Shown here piece by piece: positions 1 through 11,353 of a stretch of 64,000 bases of DNA. Source of the stretch: Tomocerus qinae (lineage: Eukaryota; Arthropoda; Collembola; Entomobryomorpha; Tomoceridae); the NCBI GenBank assembly GCA_020055645.1, contig CM034547.1, positions 59,646,909-59,710,908 on the forward strand, read 5' to 3'. The position numbers were made by a program, and so were the translations under genes. How positions within the stretch are numbered: position 1 is the first letter of the stretch; every line of letters starts with the position of its first letter. Below the pieces are notes generated by a model. It was not told the DNA's origin, did no database searches, and was given only the letters and a program-made list of their open reading frames with translations.

Positions 1-170
1 CTAAGTACGAAATTATAAGCCCCAATTTCTTATTTCCCTCCAGACATTCATATTGCCTAAGACTAGTATGACTTAAGTTAACAAATTATTAACAAAAGTG
101 ACAAATCTTTAACAAGAATAGACAAAATGTACTTAACACAACAATGAATTATATTGTTCACTAATCACGT

Positions 171-941
171 TCACGTTGCAAGGGAAGTTTCTGATTTTAT
201 CTTCAACTCCCACTCCTGAGGATTAATATCAAAGTCTTCCATATGCTTTTCCATCATCCACCATTTTCCAACAAACCCTATGTCAACAACACGGTCCCAC
301 ATCTCTAGCCATAAAGGCCGGGTATATTTGCACGTTGCATGATACACCCCTAGACACTTATCATCGTTGTGACGCCACACCACTGAGCAAACACCAAGAT
401 TCTGGTACCTGAGCATCCCTTTCATTCGAAAAGCCGTTAGTGTTCTTAAATGGACTTCAGTTCCAGGATTTCGAATTGGTTGACCTACAGCGTTAAATTG
501 AATGTCGTTATTGATAAGGTCATCCCAGAAATCTTTTTCGGAAGGAGTGTTAAAAATACAGTATCCTAGTGCCCCAATTAACACAATGTATATAGTTGCT
601 TTCACAGGCTTTTCTTTGGCTTCTGTACATGTTTCAAGGAATACATCTTTATAATCATTATAGAGAGCCTTTGAATACTCTTTTAGCTTTACGGACAACT
701 TTTTCTTCGGTACATCGGCAACTTTAGTATTATCTTTAGGTTTTGCTTCTTCAGGAGTTGGAGTTGAACTATTAGCTTGAATTGGTGTTTGCGGCGCAGT
801 CACCGTGGTGGAGTAGAACTTTACACCCCGCAACAAATTCTTCTGCTTTACACCTAACAGGTCTAAAAAAGGTGAGTATCGTCGCTGTCCTGAACAATAT
901 CGTAAAAGAAAACATCCTGGCAATGACATTCTGACACTCAT
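171..941 (-). CDS. TIMM29: TIM29, mitochondrial inner-membrane translocase subunit
   Basis: Single-exon gene of 256 codons with the length and layout of the Tim29 family, which stabilises the TIM22 carrier translocase in the mitochondrial inner membrane. The first ~45 residues are Arg/Ser/Leu-rich without acidic residues and end in RGVKFYST, a plausible matrix-targeting presequence. A Pro/Thr/Lys linker follows (about 46-85), then the family core beginning near KLKEYSKALYNDYKDVF, one membrane helix at about 115-131, and a conserved intermembrane-space domain with NDIQFNAVGQPIRNPG. The start is the Met at 941, the only one upstream of the presequence. No canonical AATAAA is visible before the window edge. 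The family assignment rests on recognised sequence similarity and is secure; the targeting presequence is inferred. Confidence 0.9.
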   Translation of the reverse strand: MSVRMSLPGCFLLRYCSGQRRYSPFLDLLGVKQKNLLRGVKFYSTTVTAPQTPIQANSSTPTPEEAKPKDNTKVADVPKKKLSVKLKEYSKALYNDYKDVFLETCTEAKEKPVKATIYIVLIGALGYCIFNTPSEKDFWDDLINNDIQFNAVGQPIRNPGTEVHLRTLTAFRMKGMLRYQNLGVCSVVWRHNDDKCLGVYHATCKYTRPLWLEMWDRVVDIGFVGKWWMMEKHMEDFDINPQEWELKIKSETSLAT

Positions 942-1089
942 GGTAATGGATTTTTTGAAATGGCAATTGGTGTTTCACACTGAACAGATGACCACAAAGA
1001 TTCTTCAGACACAAGTTGAAACCTGATTTCTCGATGAGGATACTAAAACATTTTTGAGATAATAGTTTAAAAATTGACAACATAAACAA

Positions 1090-1597
1090 TAGCCTTTAGC
1101 TACCCTGTTTTATGGATGTTTTTCATAACGAAGAAGATATCATTGATATTTGTAAGCATTTTTTTGACTAAATTAATTTTATTTTTACGTTCTCATCTTA
1201 GAGGTAAATGGTTGTAGTCAATGCTTTGGAGCAAACTCGGCAAGCTGCTATTTTAGCCGGTTGAGATGCAGCAACGGGTGTGGTTAGGTGACCTCCATGT
1301 CGCCTGATTTCATTTTAGGTTAAGTTCGTTTGACTATGATTCTTGTCACGTGCCCTATCCTTACTTTATCTAACAGGTAACACAAAAGGTGACAGGAAGC
1401 AAATGAACCTTTTTTGAGCGTTGCAAAGTTGCAACCGGCTAAAAAGTGGCTGACCCCAAAGTATAGATTCCAACATTCAACCCAATATGTCAGTCAAGAC
1501 AGCCCTTTCGCCTTTCTTGTACTTTCAGCCATATAGTTAATAACAATATCAATTCAGTTTTAATAATAATAATAATAATAATAATATAACCTTAATT
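1090..1597. other. Intergenic stretch upstream of TIMM29
   Basis: No gene recognised. A 12-bp inverted pair, TTTTAGCCGGTT near 1252 and AACCGGCTAAAA near 1434, could mark a small degraded element. A (TAA)n microsatellite runs from about 1559 to 1586, just before the fold-back element at 1602. Confidence 0.5.
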
Positions 1598-1601
1598 TCA
1601 A

Positions 1602-2424
1602 GAGTAAATACATAAGAGACCATGCAGGCTCGGAACAAAATGTCACAGCCAAAGTTGTTACTTTCAGATTCTAATCTACTTAGTGACATGAAAAAAACGA
1701 TTTCAGGATTTTTTTTGAAAACCCGCCGTTTTTAAGTTATGGCGGTTTTCCGCCCTATGTCGTTCATCTATGATTCATTTCTAAACTACTTGACCGATTT
1801 TCATGAAACCGGCGCCATTCTGCTCGCAAACGCTTTCATCACATGGCCCCTTTTTTAGTTTTTCAAATTTTTTTCAAAATTTTGAAAAAAATTCTGAAAA
1901 ATTTCGAAAAAAAGCTCTTTGAACGTTTTTATTAGTACTATTATTAAAGGCGATAAAAACGCTAATTCTGACCAAAAACTCAATAGTGGTTTTCATTCAT
2001 TCATTTTAATGGCTTTATTTTTGATATATACACCCTAATTATTGAGTTTTTGATCCGAATTAGCGTTTTTATCGCATTTAATAATAGTTCAAATAAAAAC
2101 ATTCAAAAATTTTTTTTTTCGAAATTTTTCGAAATTATTTTCAAAATTTTGAAAAAAATTTGAAAAACTAAAAAGGGGGCCATGTGGTGAAAGCGTTTGC
2201 GAGCAGAATGGCGCCGGTTTCATGAAAATCGGTCAAGTAGTTTAGAAATGAATCATAGATGAACGACATAGGGCGGAAAACCGCCATAACTTAAAAACGG
2301 CGGGTTTTCAAAAAAAATCCTGAAATCGTTTTTTTCATGTCACTAAGTAGATTAGAATCTGAAAGTAACAACTTTGGCTGTGACATTATGTTCCGAGCCT
2401 GCATGGTCTCTTATGTATTTACTC
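1602..2424. mobile_element. Long-TIR fold-back element, copy 1 (Sola-like)
   Basis: An almost perfectly palindromic 823-bp unit. The left arm starts GAGTAAATACATAAGAG and its reverse complement closes the right arm at 2424. The arms run about 400 bp to a loop near 2010. TCAA lies directly on both sides (1598-1601 and 2425-2428), a clean 4-bp target-site duplication. No ORF of note, so it is non-autonomous. Termini starting GAG, very long TIRs and a 4-bp duplication are what is known of Sola-type DNA transposons; that superfamily label is inference. Confidence 0.85.
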
Positions 2425-2488
2425 TCAAGTTAATGTTAATACCAATCAAAAAATACAACATATTTTAGAATGTACTATTTCTTGGAAA

Positions 2489-3300
2489 AAATGGAATTCG
2501 TATGGCGCACACAGGAATGTTGTATGGCAAGAAATTTTAGTAAACAGTCGTAATTCGTATGGTGTGTTATAGTAAACCGTGTGAATTTATCTGGTAGTTA
2601 AGGGACTAATGTATAGGAAGTACCAGAGTAAGTAAAAAGGCTAATAAGGTTAAACAGTGTACTGGGATATTCAGAAGAGAAGGTAAAGTACTATGGCAGT
2701 TTAAGCAAATATTTCATTATAAAAGCTGTACCACGGACTATTTTGGCTGCGTTGAAGGTGGAAGAAAATGTCCTACTAAATTGAAATTTGTCAGTATTGT
2801 GGGTGATTGTGGCAAGATATACTTTTAAAATGCACTGGCCCACGATCATGAGCATTCGTATTCAGGTTTGAATTCTGAGCAAAAGACTGCAATTTGTGAT
2901 ATAACTGCAAAAATGACATAACTCCTGACTCCACCAGATGTGCTAATGTACCTTAACTTAAACGCAAAAACATTGACATTCTTAGGCAGGTAACTAACTT
3001 TCACAGATATCAATGCTTGAAAAGTAATCCTAAATGACTGTCTTCAGAAAGTGGAATCAACCTATTATTGGTGAAACCATACTTAATGCAACAAACGAAT
3101 GAAATACCAACTAATCAACCTTAGTACCTTAGCCTTTTTACTTTTGGTACTCTTTAGTACCATACATTATTCCCGTAACTACCAGAAAAATTCACACGGT
3201 TTTTTATAACACAACATACAAATTACGACTATTTACTAAAATTTCTTGCCAAACAAAATTCCTGTGGCCAATAAACTTTAATTCGCAACCCTATTTTTTT
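2489..3300. mobile_element. Diverged inverted-repeat element
   Basis: Arms at about 2489-2660 and 3115-3290 are imperfect reverse complements, for example GGCAAGAAATTTTAGTAAA near 2525 against its complement near 3235, and the CCGTGTGAATTT block on both sides. The ~450-bp centre has no convincing ORF. The ends are blurred, so I cannot assign a target duplication or superfamily. It looks like an old non-autonomous DNA transposon. Confidence 0.6.
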
Positions 3301-4944
3301 CTTACCTTTTAACTCAGACATGGTAGATTGGTTAGATTGCTGACGTTTATCTGATATCGTTGCCCAACAGTGTCTCCACTTTCTAAAGAAAAATTAATGA
3401 AATGATGAATAAAAACCACAATTATTGACCATGCATTCATGCAAAAACAAACTGCAATCTTGAATCTGCAAGGACTCCTAAATTGTAAATTCAAAAATGT
3501 ATTTTGAAATATGACGCTTACCTTATGGAGAAACGATGTTAACCAAATGATTTGTAGCCTCTTTTTGTTGTATAATAAATTGATATTTTATTTATTCACT
3601 GGTTAATATTTTGAAAATTTATTAAACCACAACCACACTTTGACTCGACTGTCGACTGGCAACTGGTCTGCTGGTATTTCCTTCTTAGATTGAATTTTGT
3701 GGATGGTGATGCTTTATTTGACTATTTGACTTTGCCGCACAGCTCATCTTCTTCTATCTCCTACTTGTTTCCATTTGAGTTCATTCAGATTTCAGCATCG
3801 TCTCATGCTGCTGCACTAAACTGCAATTTTGCCGATCACATTCACAGTGTCAAGCTCCAAAGAAACCCAACAGTCTTGGTAAAATTTAGCCGAAGAAAAG
3901 TTGTAAGATAAATATCTTAAAGTCTTCCATTGTGTACATAATATAAATTCGTTCCTGAACATGTACTAAAATTAACAGATTATTGGAGGACCTTGAGAAA
4001 CTTTTCTATTACATGAATCTTAAGTACCCTGTTATTCTACAGGCTGTGTGGCTACCCTGCCTGTCTGCTGTTACATTACTGAGTACTTATGCTGTAACAT
4101 GTTTATCGAGCACTTAGCTGAGCTGTGTATTGAACTGAGTGGAGTGAGCGAAATGTTTTGTTTATCTTTATTCGGAGTAGCAAGTAGCAAGCAGGTGTAG
4201 GGTGTAGATTAGATAAGATTGCATAATAAAAACAAAGTAAACAAATGCAATTGTGAATACACGAATCAGTTAAAGACCGTCATTGCTGTTTATATTATTT
4301 GTGAAAATATATTTCACAGCAAAGCCTCTCATTCATTTGCTGTCGTCCTGTCGCATGTCGTAGTCAAATCAGAAATCGATGAAAGTATTCAAAGAAAAAT
4401 GTAATAAATCAGTTAACAGTTAATAAATCAATCGATGTGATCGTGTGGTCGATGGCTTATCAAGAGTGGGTGGGAGTGGAACATTAAAAGGAGAAGTTTG
4501 TGGGTCATCCACCGAAGATATTGGTCGGGGTCTTGATAATAAGTAAGTATAATATAATAACTAATAATGCTAATAGTAAGTAATCATAAATCATATTATT
4601 ATCATTATAATTAGCCATGCACTAATAGCTTATTGGTTGTTGGTACCCTATTTTCTTGTATATGTCCACTGTCAACAGGTATTTCATTGTTAAATTCATG
4701 CTCAAGTCATGTCATGAGTCATGGCACATAAAAAGCCATGATACAGGTAACGTACGGGTGACGGGTACGTTAATGTAGCATTTAGCACAGAAAGGGAGAG
4801 AAATTTGTGGACCGTTGTCCCAACCAAACAATCAGATATGCGACAACATAATCCGATTCCAGTCTATCTACAATCTACCTACACTCAGGGATGGTGGGTA
4901 AATAGGGAGAGCACATGTCACTTAAACTAAACTTGACTATTTTT
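3301..4944. other. Intergenic stretch without recognised gene
   Basis: Several ORFs of 60-75 codons occur but none has a recognisable domain, splice context or coding bias that I trust. It contains ATAATAATG-type low complexity around 4540-4620. Nothing else can be supported. Confidence 0.5.
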
Positions 4945-5394
4945 AGCTCGCCTGAATAAGGCAGCTTATAGAACCACACAGTCTGTCCGTCCGTCCGTCC
5001 GGACCCACGATAACTTTCGAACGCATTGACCGAAGTTGACCAAATTACGCATAAACAATGCCTATGGACTGGAGACGAACCCTATTGATTTTGGTTCAAA
5101 TCGGTCGATAAGTTGCTGAGATACCGCGCACTCACTTTGTCTTTATTTGATAGTCAAAGCAGAAAATGGGCCATATAAATTTCAATTGTGTTTCCTATTA
5201 ATTGTTAGCTTAATAGTATAAAATATTTAACTCCGCTTCTACCAAATTTAAGATTTTATAATAACGTAAATAAAACTGCAAAATAACCATTATAGGACGA
5301 ATATAAATCAATTTCGCATTTATATTCAAATTGATAGTCAAATTTCCATTTTTCGATTTCCTTTTAATTTTGATAGTCATTATTAACCGAATTT

Positions 5395-5579
5395 AATTTG
5401 GTTTTAATTCTCATAATCAATCAAAGTTGAATATCTGTTGATTTTCATAGTCAACATTAATGTGCTTTGATTTTCTGTTGATTTTCATAGTCAACATTAA
5501 TGTGCTTTGATTTTCTGTTGATTTTCATAGTCAACATTAATGTGCTTTGATTTTCTGTTGATTTTCATAGTCAACATTA
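5395..5579. repeat. 40-bp tandem repeat array, left part
   Basis: Units of exactly 40 bp restart with TGTGCTTTGATTTTCTGTTG at 5461, 5501 and 5541, preceded by diverged copies. Each unit holds the inverted pair GTTGA...TCAAC. The array is cut at 5579 by a transposon and resumes at 7101. Confidence 0.9.
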
Positions 5580-7100
5580 GAGTGAGAATATAAGAGATCA
5601 CGCAGGCTGGGAACCAACTATCACACACGAAGTTGACACTTTAGGCATCTGCTCTACTTAAGGATATAAGAAAACTAATTTCAGGATTTTTTGTAAAAAT
5701 CCACCGTTTAAGAGTTATGGCGGTTTTTCCGTAAATGCTTTCCGTGGGAGTAATTTCTAAACGAGTGAACCGATTTTGACGAAACCAGTGCCAAAATGAT
5801 CGCAAGGCTGTTCTCTACATGGGGTTTTCAAAACATTTTTGAAAAATTCAAAATTTTGAAAAACGTCAAAAAAATTTCGAAATTTTGAAAAAAGTCGACT
5901 GTTATCGTAATTGGGTTTATGAACATAATACTTAGTTAGTGTGTGAGGTATATGATGCCAATATAGTCAACAAATTAAATACAAAATCATATATTTCAAC
6001 AAAATATTTTATGAGTCTATGAATTTAAAAAATTCTAAGTTGTTAAGACTATTCGCAACAAAATAGTATTAAGCAGTTGGAATGGTCTATATTATGCACA
6101 AACTTTTACGCATATTACACTGTCTTCATTTTACTGGTCATTTTCAGCTGCCTCTAACTGCTGATCAACAGCATTACCTACCACACCCCACCAAATCTTG
6201 CTTACTTTCGCGCATACGTAACGAACAATTTGTAGAGCTACTAATAAAGAGCAAATTATAGTAATCGTCAACAATAAGAAGTAGTGGTCATCTGGGAGAC
6301 GACATTCATGAGAGTGTGAAAATTTGTATCCATTGGCTGCACGACTAGCCAACGCTGCTGTAATTGCGGGAGAAAGATGCAATCTCCACAAAATGTAGCG
6401 TCTGTAGCACCGTACCTTGTGACGATCAGTTTTCTACTGAAATGAATCGAGGTTTCCGTAAGTAAGTACGTAAAAAAGAAGCGTTGTGGAAACTCTAGTG
6501 CTTATTAGAAGGAGAGTATGACTCATACTACATATAATCTTGTACTACTGATAGATACTCCAGCAACCTTTTTCCTCGTTATCTTAAGCTATTGAAAAGA
6601 CGATGACGAATGAGAAAATCTATAATTATATTACATTCGTAAATTGTATGCACATTCATAGTGACTCATAAAACATTTTGTTGAAATATATGATTTTGTA
6701 TTTAATTTGTTGACTATATTGGCATCATATACTTCACACACTAACTAAGTATTATGTTCATAAACTCAATTACGATAACAGTCGACTTTTTTCAAAATTT
6801 CGAAATTTTTTTGACGTTTTTCAAAATTTTGAATTTTTCAAAAATGTTTTGAAAACCCCATGTAGAGAACAGCCTTGCGATCATTTTGGCACTGGTTTCG
6901 TCAAAATCGGTTCACTCGTTTAGAAATTACTCCCACGGAAAGCATTTACGGAAAAACCGCCATAACTCTTAAACGGTGGATTTTTAAAAAAAATCCTGAA
7001 ATTAGTTTTCTTATATCCTTAAGTAGAGCAGATGCCTAAAGTGTCAACTTCGTGTGTGATAGTTGGTTCCCAGCCTGCATGATCTCTTATATTCTCACTC
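5580..7100. mobile_element. Long-TIR fold-back element with unique loop (Sola-like)
   Basis: It starts GAGTGAGAATATAAGAG at 5580 and ends with the complement at 7100. Arms of about 440-450 bp reach to roughly 6022 and 6650. The terminal sequence is related to that of the 1602-2424 copy (ATAAGAGA(C/T)CA(T/C)GCAGGCT in both). ATTA flanks both ends (5576-5579 and 7101-7104), and removing the element and one ATTA restores the 40-bp repeat unit exactly. Unlike the other two copies, about 620 bp of non-palindromic DNA sits in the loop, with an 86-codon minus-strand frame. Confidence 0.88.
6131..6391 (-). CDS. Hypothetical small membrane protein frame in a transposon loop
   Basis: A frame of up to 86 codons lying wholly in the unique loop of the fold-back element. 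The first in-frame ATG codon is internal, so the 5' end given is only the extent of the open frame. One strongly hydrophobic segment of about 20 residues (HYFLLLTITIICSLLVAL) follows an Ala-rich stretch with two Cys nearby, and the tail is acidic (EAAENDQ). A pyrimidine-rich tract ending in TTTCAG lies about 60 bp upstream, so it could instead be a 3' exon, though that acceptor leads into a stop in this frame. I do not recognise a family. It may be captured host sequence or chance. Confidence 0.3.
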   Translation of the reverse strand: MWRLHLSPAITAALASRAANGYKFSHSHECRLPDDHYFLLLTITIICSLLVALQIVRYVCAKVSKIWWGVVGNAVDQQLEAAENDQ

Positions 7101-7495
7101 ATTAATGTGCTTTGATTTTCTGTTGATTTTCGTAGTCAACATCAACATTAATGTGCTTTGATTTTCTGTTGATTTTCTTAATCAACATTAATCAATTTAG
7201 AATTTCTGTTAGCTTTAATAATCAATGTTAATTAATTCTGATTTTCTGTGGGTTTTGATAATAAATATTAATTAATTTTGATTTTCTGTTGATTTTTATT
7301 ATCAACATTAATGTACTTTGATTTTCTGTTGATTTTTATGGTCAACATTAATGTACTTTGATTTTCTATTGATTTTTATAGTCAACATTAATGTACTTTG
7401 ATTTTCGGTTGATTTTCATTGTCAACATTAATCAATTTTGATTTTCGATTGATTTTCGTGGTCAACAATCATCAATTTTGATTTTATGTTGATAT
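7101..7495. repeat. 40-bp tandem repeat array, right part
   Basis: Continuation of the array interrupted at 5579. About nine diverged units of TTTTGATTTTCTGTTGA plus a TCAACATTA segment, with lengths around 40-46 bp. Copies drift towards the right end. Confidence 0.85.
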
Positions 7496-7746
7496 TTCAA
7501 ATGATACAGCTTCGTTTCCTTATAATATCAATGTCTGAAATTTTAATATGTCGTAGATACATATATAAAGACTCAATTCTGTAAGTTTGATCAAAATCCG
7601 TACGCTCGGTTTTGTGTAACGTCGTTCGAGTACTTTTCGCTACCAAAATGTGTACACGGGAAACTTTACTCAGGCGAGCTTCTGTTACGGCTTTGCTGTA
7701 GGTTTTTGCATAATTTAGTGCCGCTGTCATACGTAATATCACTTGA

Positions 7747-8445
7747 GAGTAAATACATACATAGAGACCATGCAGGCTCGGAACAAAATGTCACAGTCAC
7801 GGCCAAAGTTGTTAGTTTCAGGTTTAAATCTACTTAGTGATATGAAAAAAACATTATCTGGATTTTTTTTGAAAACCCGCCGTTTTTAGGTTATAGCGGT
7901 TTTCCGCCTTATGTCGTTCATCTATGATTCATTTCTAAACTACTTGACCGATTTTCATGAAACCAGCGCCATTCTGCTCGCAAACGCTTTCATCACATTT
8001 TTAGTTTTTCAATATTTTTTCAAAATCTTGAAAAATCTTTCGAAAAATTTCGAAAAACATTTTTTTTGAACGTTTTCATTAGAATTACTATTAAATGCGA
8101 TAAAAACGCTAATTCTGACCAAAAATTCAATAATTAGGGTGTATATATCAAAAATAAAGCCATTAAAATGAATGAATGAAACCCACTATTGAGTTTTTGG
8201 TCAGAACTTGCGAGCGTTTGCGAGCAGAATGGCGCCGGTTTCATGAAAATCGGTCAAGTAGTTTAGAAATGAATCATAGATGAACGACATAAGGCGGAAA
8301 ACCGCCATAATTTAAAAACGGCGGGTTTTCAAAAAAAATCCTGAAATTGTTTTTTTCATATCACTAAGTAGATTGGAATCTGAAAGTAACAACTTTGGCT
8401 ATGACATTTTGTTCCGAGCCTGCATGGTCTCTTATGTATTTACTC
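7747..8445. mobile_element. Long-TIR fold-back element, copy 2 (Sola-like)
   Basis: A 699-bp near relative of the 1602-2424 element: same GAGTAAATACAT start, same GCAGGCTCGGAAC block, arms folding at about 8150. TTGA lies on both sides (7743-7746 and 8446-8449) as a perfect 4-bp duplication. Compared with copy 1 it lacks part of the right arm near the loop. Non-coding. Confidence 0.85.
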
Positions 8446-8449
8446 TTGA

Positions 8450-11353
8450 CCAAATAATCAATCATTCATCCGTGGTCCGTATGAATGCAATGCGTACCAT
8501 TTTCTAGTATATAAACTTTTAAAAGATGAATATAATAAATAAATATACATCAACGAAATTGTTGTTCTAAATTTTACTATGCAATGAACTGATCCGGGAC
8601 AAGGAAGCCTTATTTTATATTTACCTTTCAAATATTTTCAGCATCTCTAACAGATACAAAATACATTAAATCGCATTGTTTGAATTTCTCTTTCCTTATT
8701 ATTATTTGAAAATTTTCTCAACTTTCACTTACCGCATCATCGTTCGCATAGCGAAAGTAGCCGAGTACTGGTGAAAGCTTTATATGGAGTCAGCATAGGA
8801 AAAGTGAAAGTACTGTCAACTACATTTAGTACGGGGAACTTGTAACTAAATCTCAGGATTGGGGCAGTTTGCTTTGCATTGCAAAAGTCAAAATTGCGTT
8901 CGTGCGACTACATAAAATATGTGTAGGGTATAGAAACCATATAATTTAAGACCACTGTCAAGTCTACTCGATGAATTGAATTAATTGACAGATTTGCGTC
9001 TTTGTGAATAAATGTTTGACATACATTCATTTACACCTCCATCCTCTTCACTCCACACAAAACACTTCAATATAGCCGCAATGAAGCTGCAAAATAAACA
9101 GTTAATAAACGGTCGGTATTAGATACTAATCAGTACTACATAATATAGTGTTAGTGTTGTTAATGCAATAATTGACTGATTATAGTCAGTTAGTACATTC
9201 ATTCTGAATTCTGATAAGATTTGAATTTGACCCAATTTACTTGCGTGCATAGGAGGATAAAAATTTTGTAAAAGCATTACATATTTATAACCAAAATGAA
9301 GTCATGGGCCAGGATTATGACCTTTAGCTTAAAACGAACTAAACAAGCACACCATACAGTAGTAGAAATAAGTGAGCACAGCTCTCCCAATTTTACAATA
9401 ATAAAACAGCATCCGATTCATTCAGACTCGACTACTTCCGAATTCAGACAAGGAAATCGTGCATACGTGAATGCAAATACTAGATAATATTATTCTCCTT
9501 ACAGTAAAGTTGATATTTGACACTGATACACAATAATTACATTTTCATCAACAACCAACATCATCACCTTTTAACCAAGCCAAACTATCTATCTAATTTT
9601 GACTGATATCATGACATGTAAAATCGAGACTGCAAAATTGAAGTCGGCAAGGCTCAAAAGAAAAGGCAATCTACTATCTACTATTTAACTCTCCAATCCA
9701 ATCCAAACAACATATATAATATATGTATTATACAATATATTATACACCATAATTAGACCTTCCTTATTCAAAATGGTATACTAAATACGTTTAATTGGTA
9801 TATTTTAGTTAAATTTTAGTAGTTGGGTTGACCTTAAACTCTGAATATGTTTACATTCTTTACATTACATAGTATGTAAAATGTTATCATTATATTATTT
9901 TACTTAACACATTTTTTGTCCGGTTAAGTGCCTTAATGTCTATTATACCATATATGAGTTATGAACGAGCATATACATAGAATTTCGGGCCGATCGGGGT
10001 TTTAGTACGGCTAAGACTACTGTAAGTGTACCAAAAATTAACGATAACACAACCTGTGGTTGACTTTCTAATTACCAATTAACAAAACTACCTCTACCTG
10101 GCTATTCCTCAATCTCAAGCATGACTTCTGCCCTTAATGAACAAACATTGCTTGTATTGTGTTTGCTGTTTGTTACAGTTCTGTGTAGGTTGTCTGTAGA
10201 AATTGTAGAAATGGTAGAAATATTATGCTATGCTAAGAAGAGTAATGATGCATGCTGATGGACTAACCATGCTAATTATGTATGTTGAAATCCATCAAAT
10301 CAATTAACCGAAGTCAAACTGTCTGACATGATGACGAAGTATATTTAACAAAGGATGACCGTTGGACGAAGTCGAATAAGAAGCACGATAGTATAATATG
10401 TTTGTGTATAAGAAGTATATTATCTGTGTATTTCTTTATTATAATATTATAAGCTATGATAATTTATATCCTCAATTTACATAAAAGGCAAATCTAAAAT
10501 ACAGTGTTACTTATAATATTTCAGAAAGTGCTCATAGAAGTACCACGTACTCGTAAGGGAGATATCCATTGGGATGGTTGTGTATCTCTAACTATCATCT
10601 TTAGAGATGGAAGTTTTTGATAATAACGAAAACCCTCTTCAACGTTAATGGTGGTGAAGTGATCATAGTCGGAGGGTCAACATACCTACCTACTCAACAA
10701 CTATCTATTGGAAAGCTCAATTTCTTGCAATACATAATTTAATGCTCACTAATTGCAACGAAATACCGACAACGACCGATTGCGTTTGTATCGACTTGTA
10801 GTGTAATATTTTTGTGATAGTTATAATACGGTACGGACGAAATAATTTGAAACGAGGCTAAACATTTATTATGGACTTTCAAGTAGTATTTGCATTACTT
10901 AGTAATGAAATTCACATTTTATTAATCTCAAGATAAAGTTATAACAGTACCGCCATTTCTACTATTTGACGAGCTTTTGAGGTCTGCTGGAGCAAGAACT
11001 CTACGTTATGTGCCAAAAGTAATAAAGGTTGTGTAAAAGTTTTGAAAGCTGTTCAAAGACTAGATACACGTACTTCAGGTAGACATCTCTCAAAACAAGG
11101 AGAGTCTCAAACGTCAATCAAACACTATCAGACGGAAAATGTATTGGTTTTTTTGTTTTAGGATTTTTTAATTTTCATGTAGCAGATACAGTTAACCAGC
11201 ACCTCTATATAGCCACCTGTAGAACTTAAACAGTCATATCTCTTGGAAGAATCGTAATATGTAATAAGTCCTTTTGTTGGGGCTGGAAAAACTTAAATGA
11301 CCTATAATCAATTTGGCTAGTGTTTGTGCGTACTGATAACAGGTGGATATAAA
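8450..11353. other. Gene-free stretch upstream of the TMEM179 homologue
   Basis: A 63-codon frame starts at 9296 after a good context (CAAAATG) but has no recognisable homology, so I do not call it. The rest is AT-rich with no repeat structure I can define. The TMEM179 promoter presumably lies in the last few hundred bases; no core element is convincing. Confidence 0.4.

Larger units (their letters stand above)
4945..7680. mobile_element. Composite repeat bounded by inverted AGCTCGCCTGA ends
   Basis: AGCTCGCCTGAATAA opens at 4945 and its complement, with one change, closes at 7680. Just inside the left end is an ACCACACA(N)TCCGTCCGTCCG segment followed by a CGATAACTTTCGAACG block; a related block, TCGCCCGAGTAAGCGAGC then CGATAACTTTTGAA, recurs at 41791. 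Between the ends lie diverged and then regular 40-bp tandem repeats, interrupted by the fold-back element at 5580-7100. This may be one mobile unit with a tandem-repeat core. The ends match over only about 14 bp, so single-element status is inference. Confidence 0.45.

Noticed and set aside
9296..9487. 63-codon frame with good start context
   Set aside because: No recognisable domain, no neighbouring exon and no sign of conservation that can be judged from one sequence.
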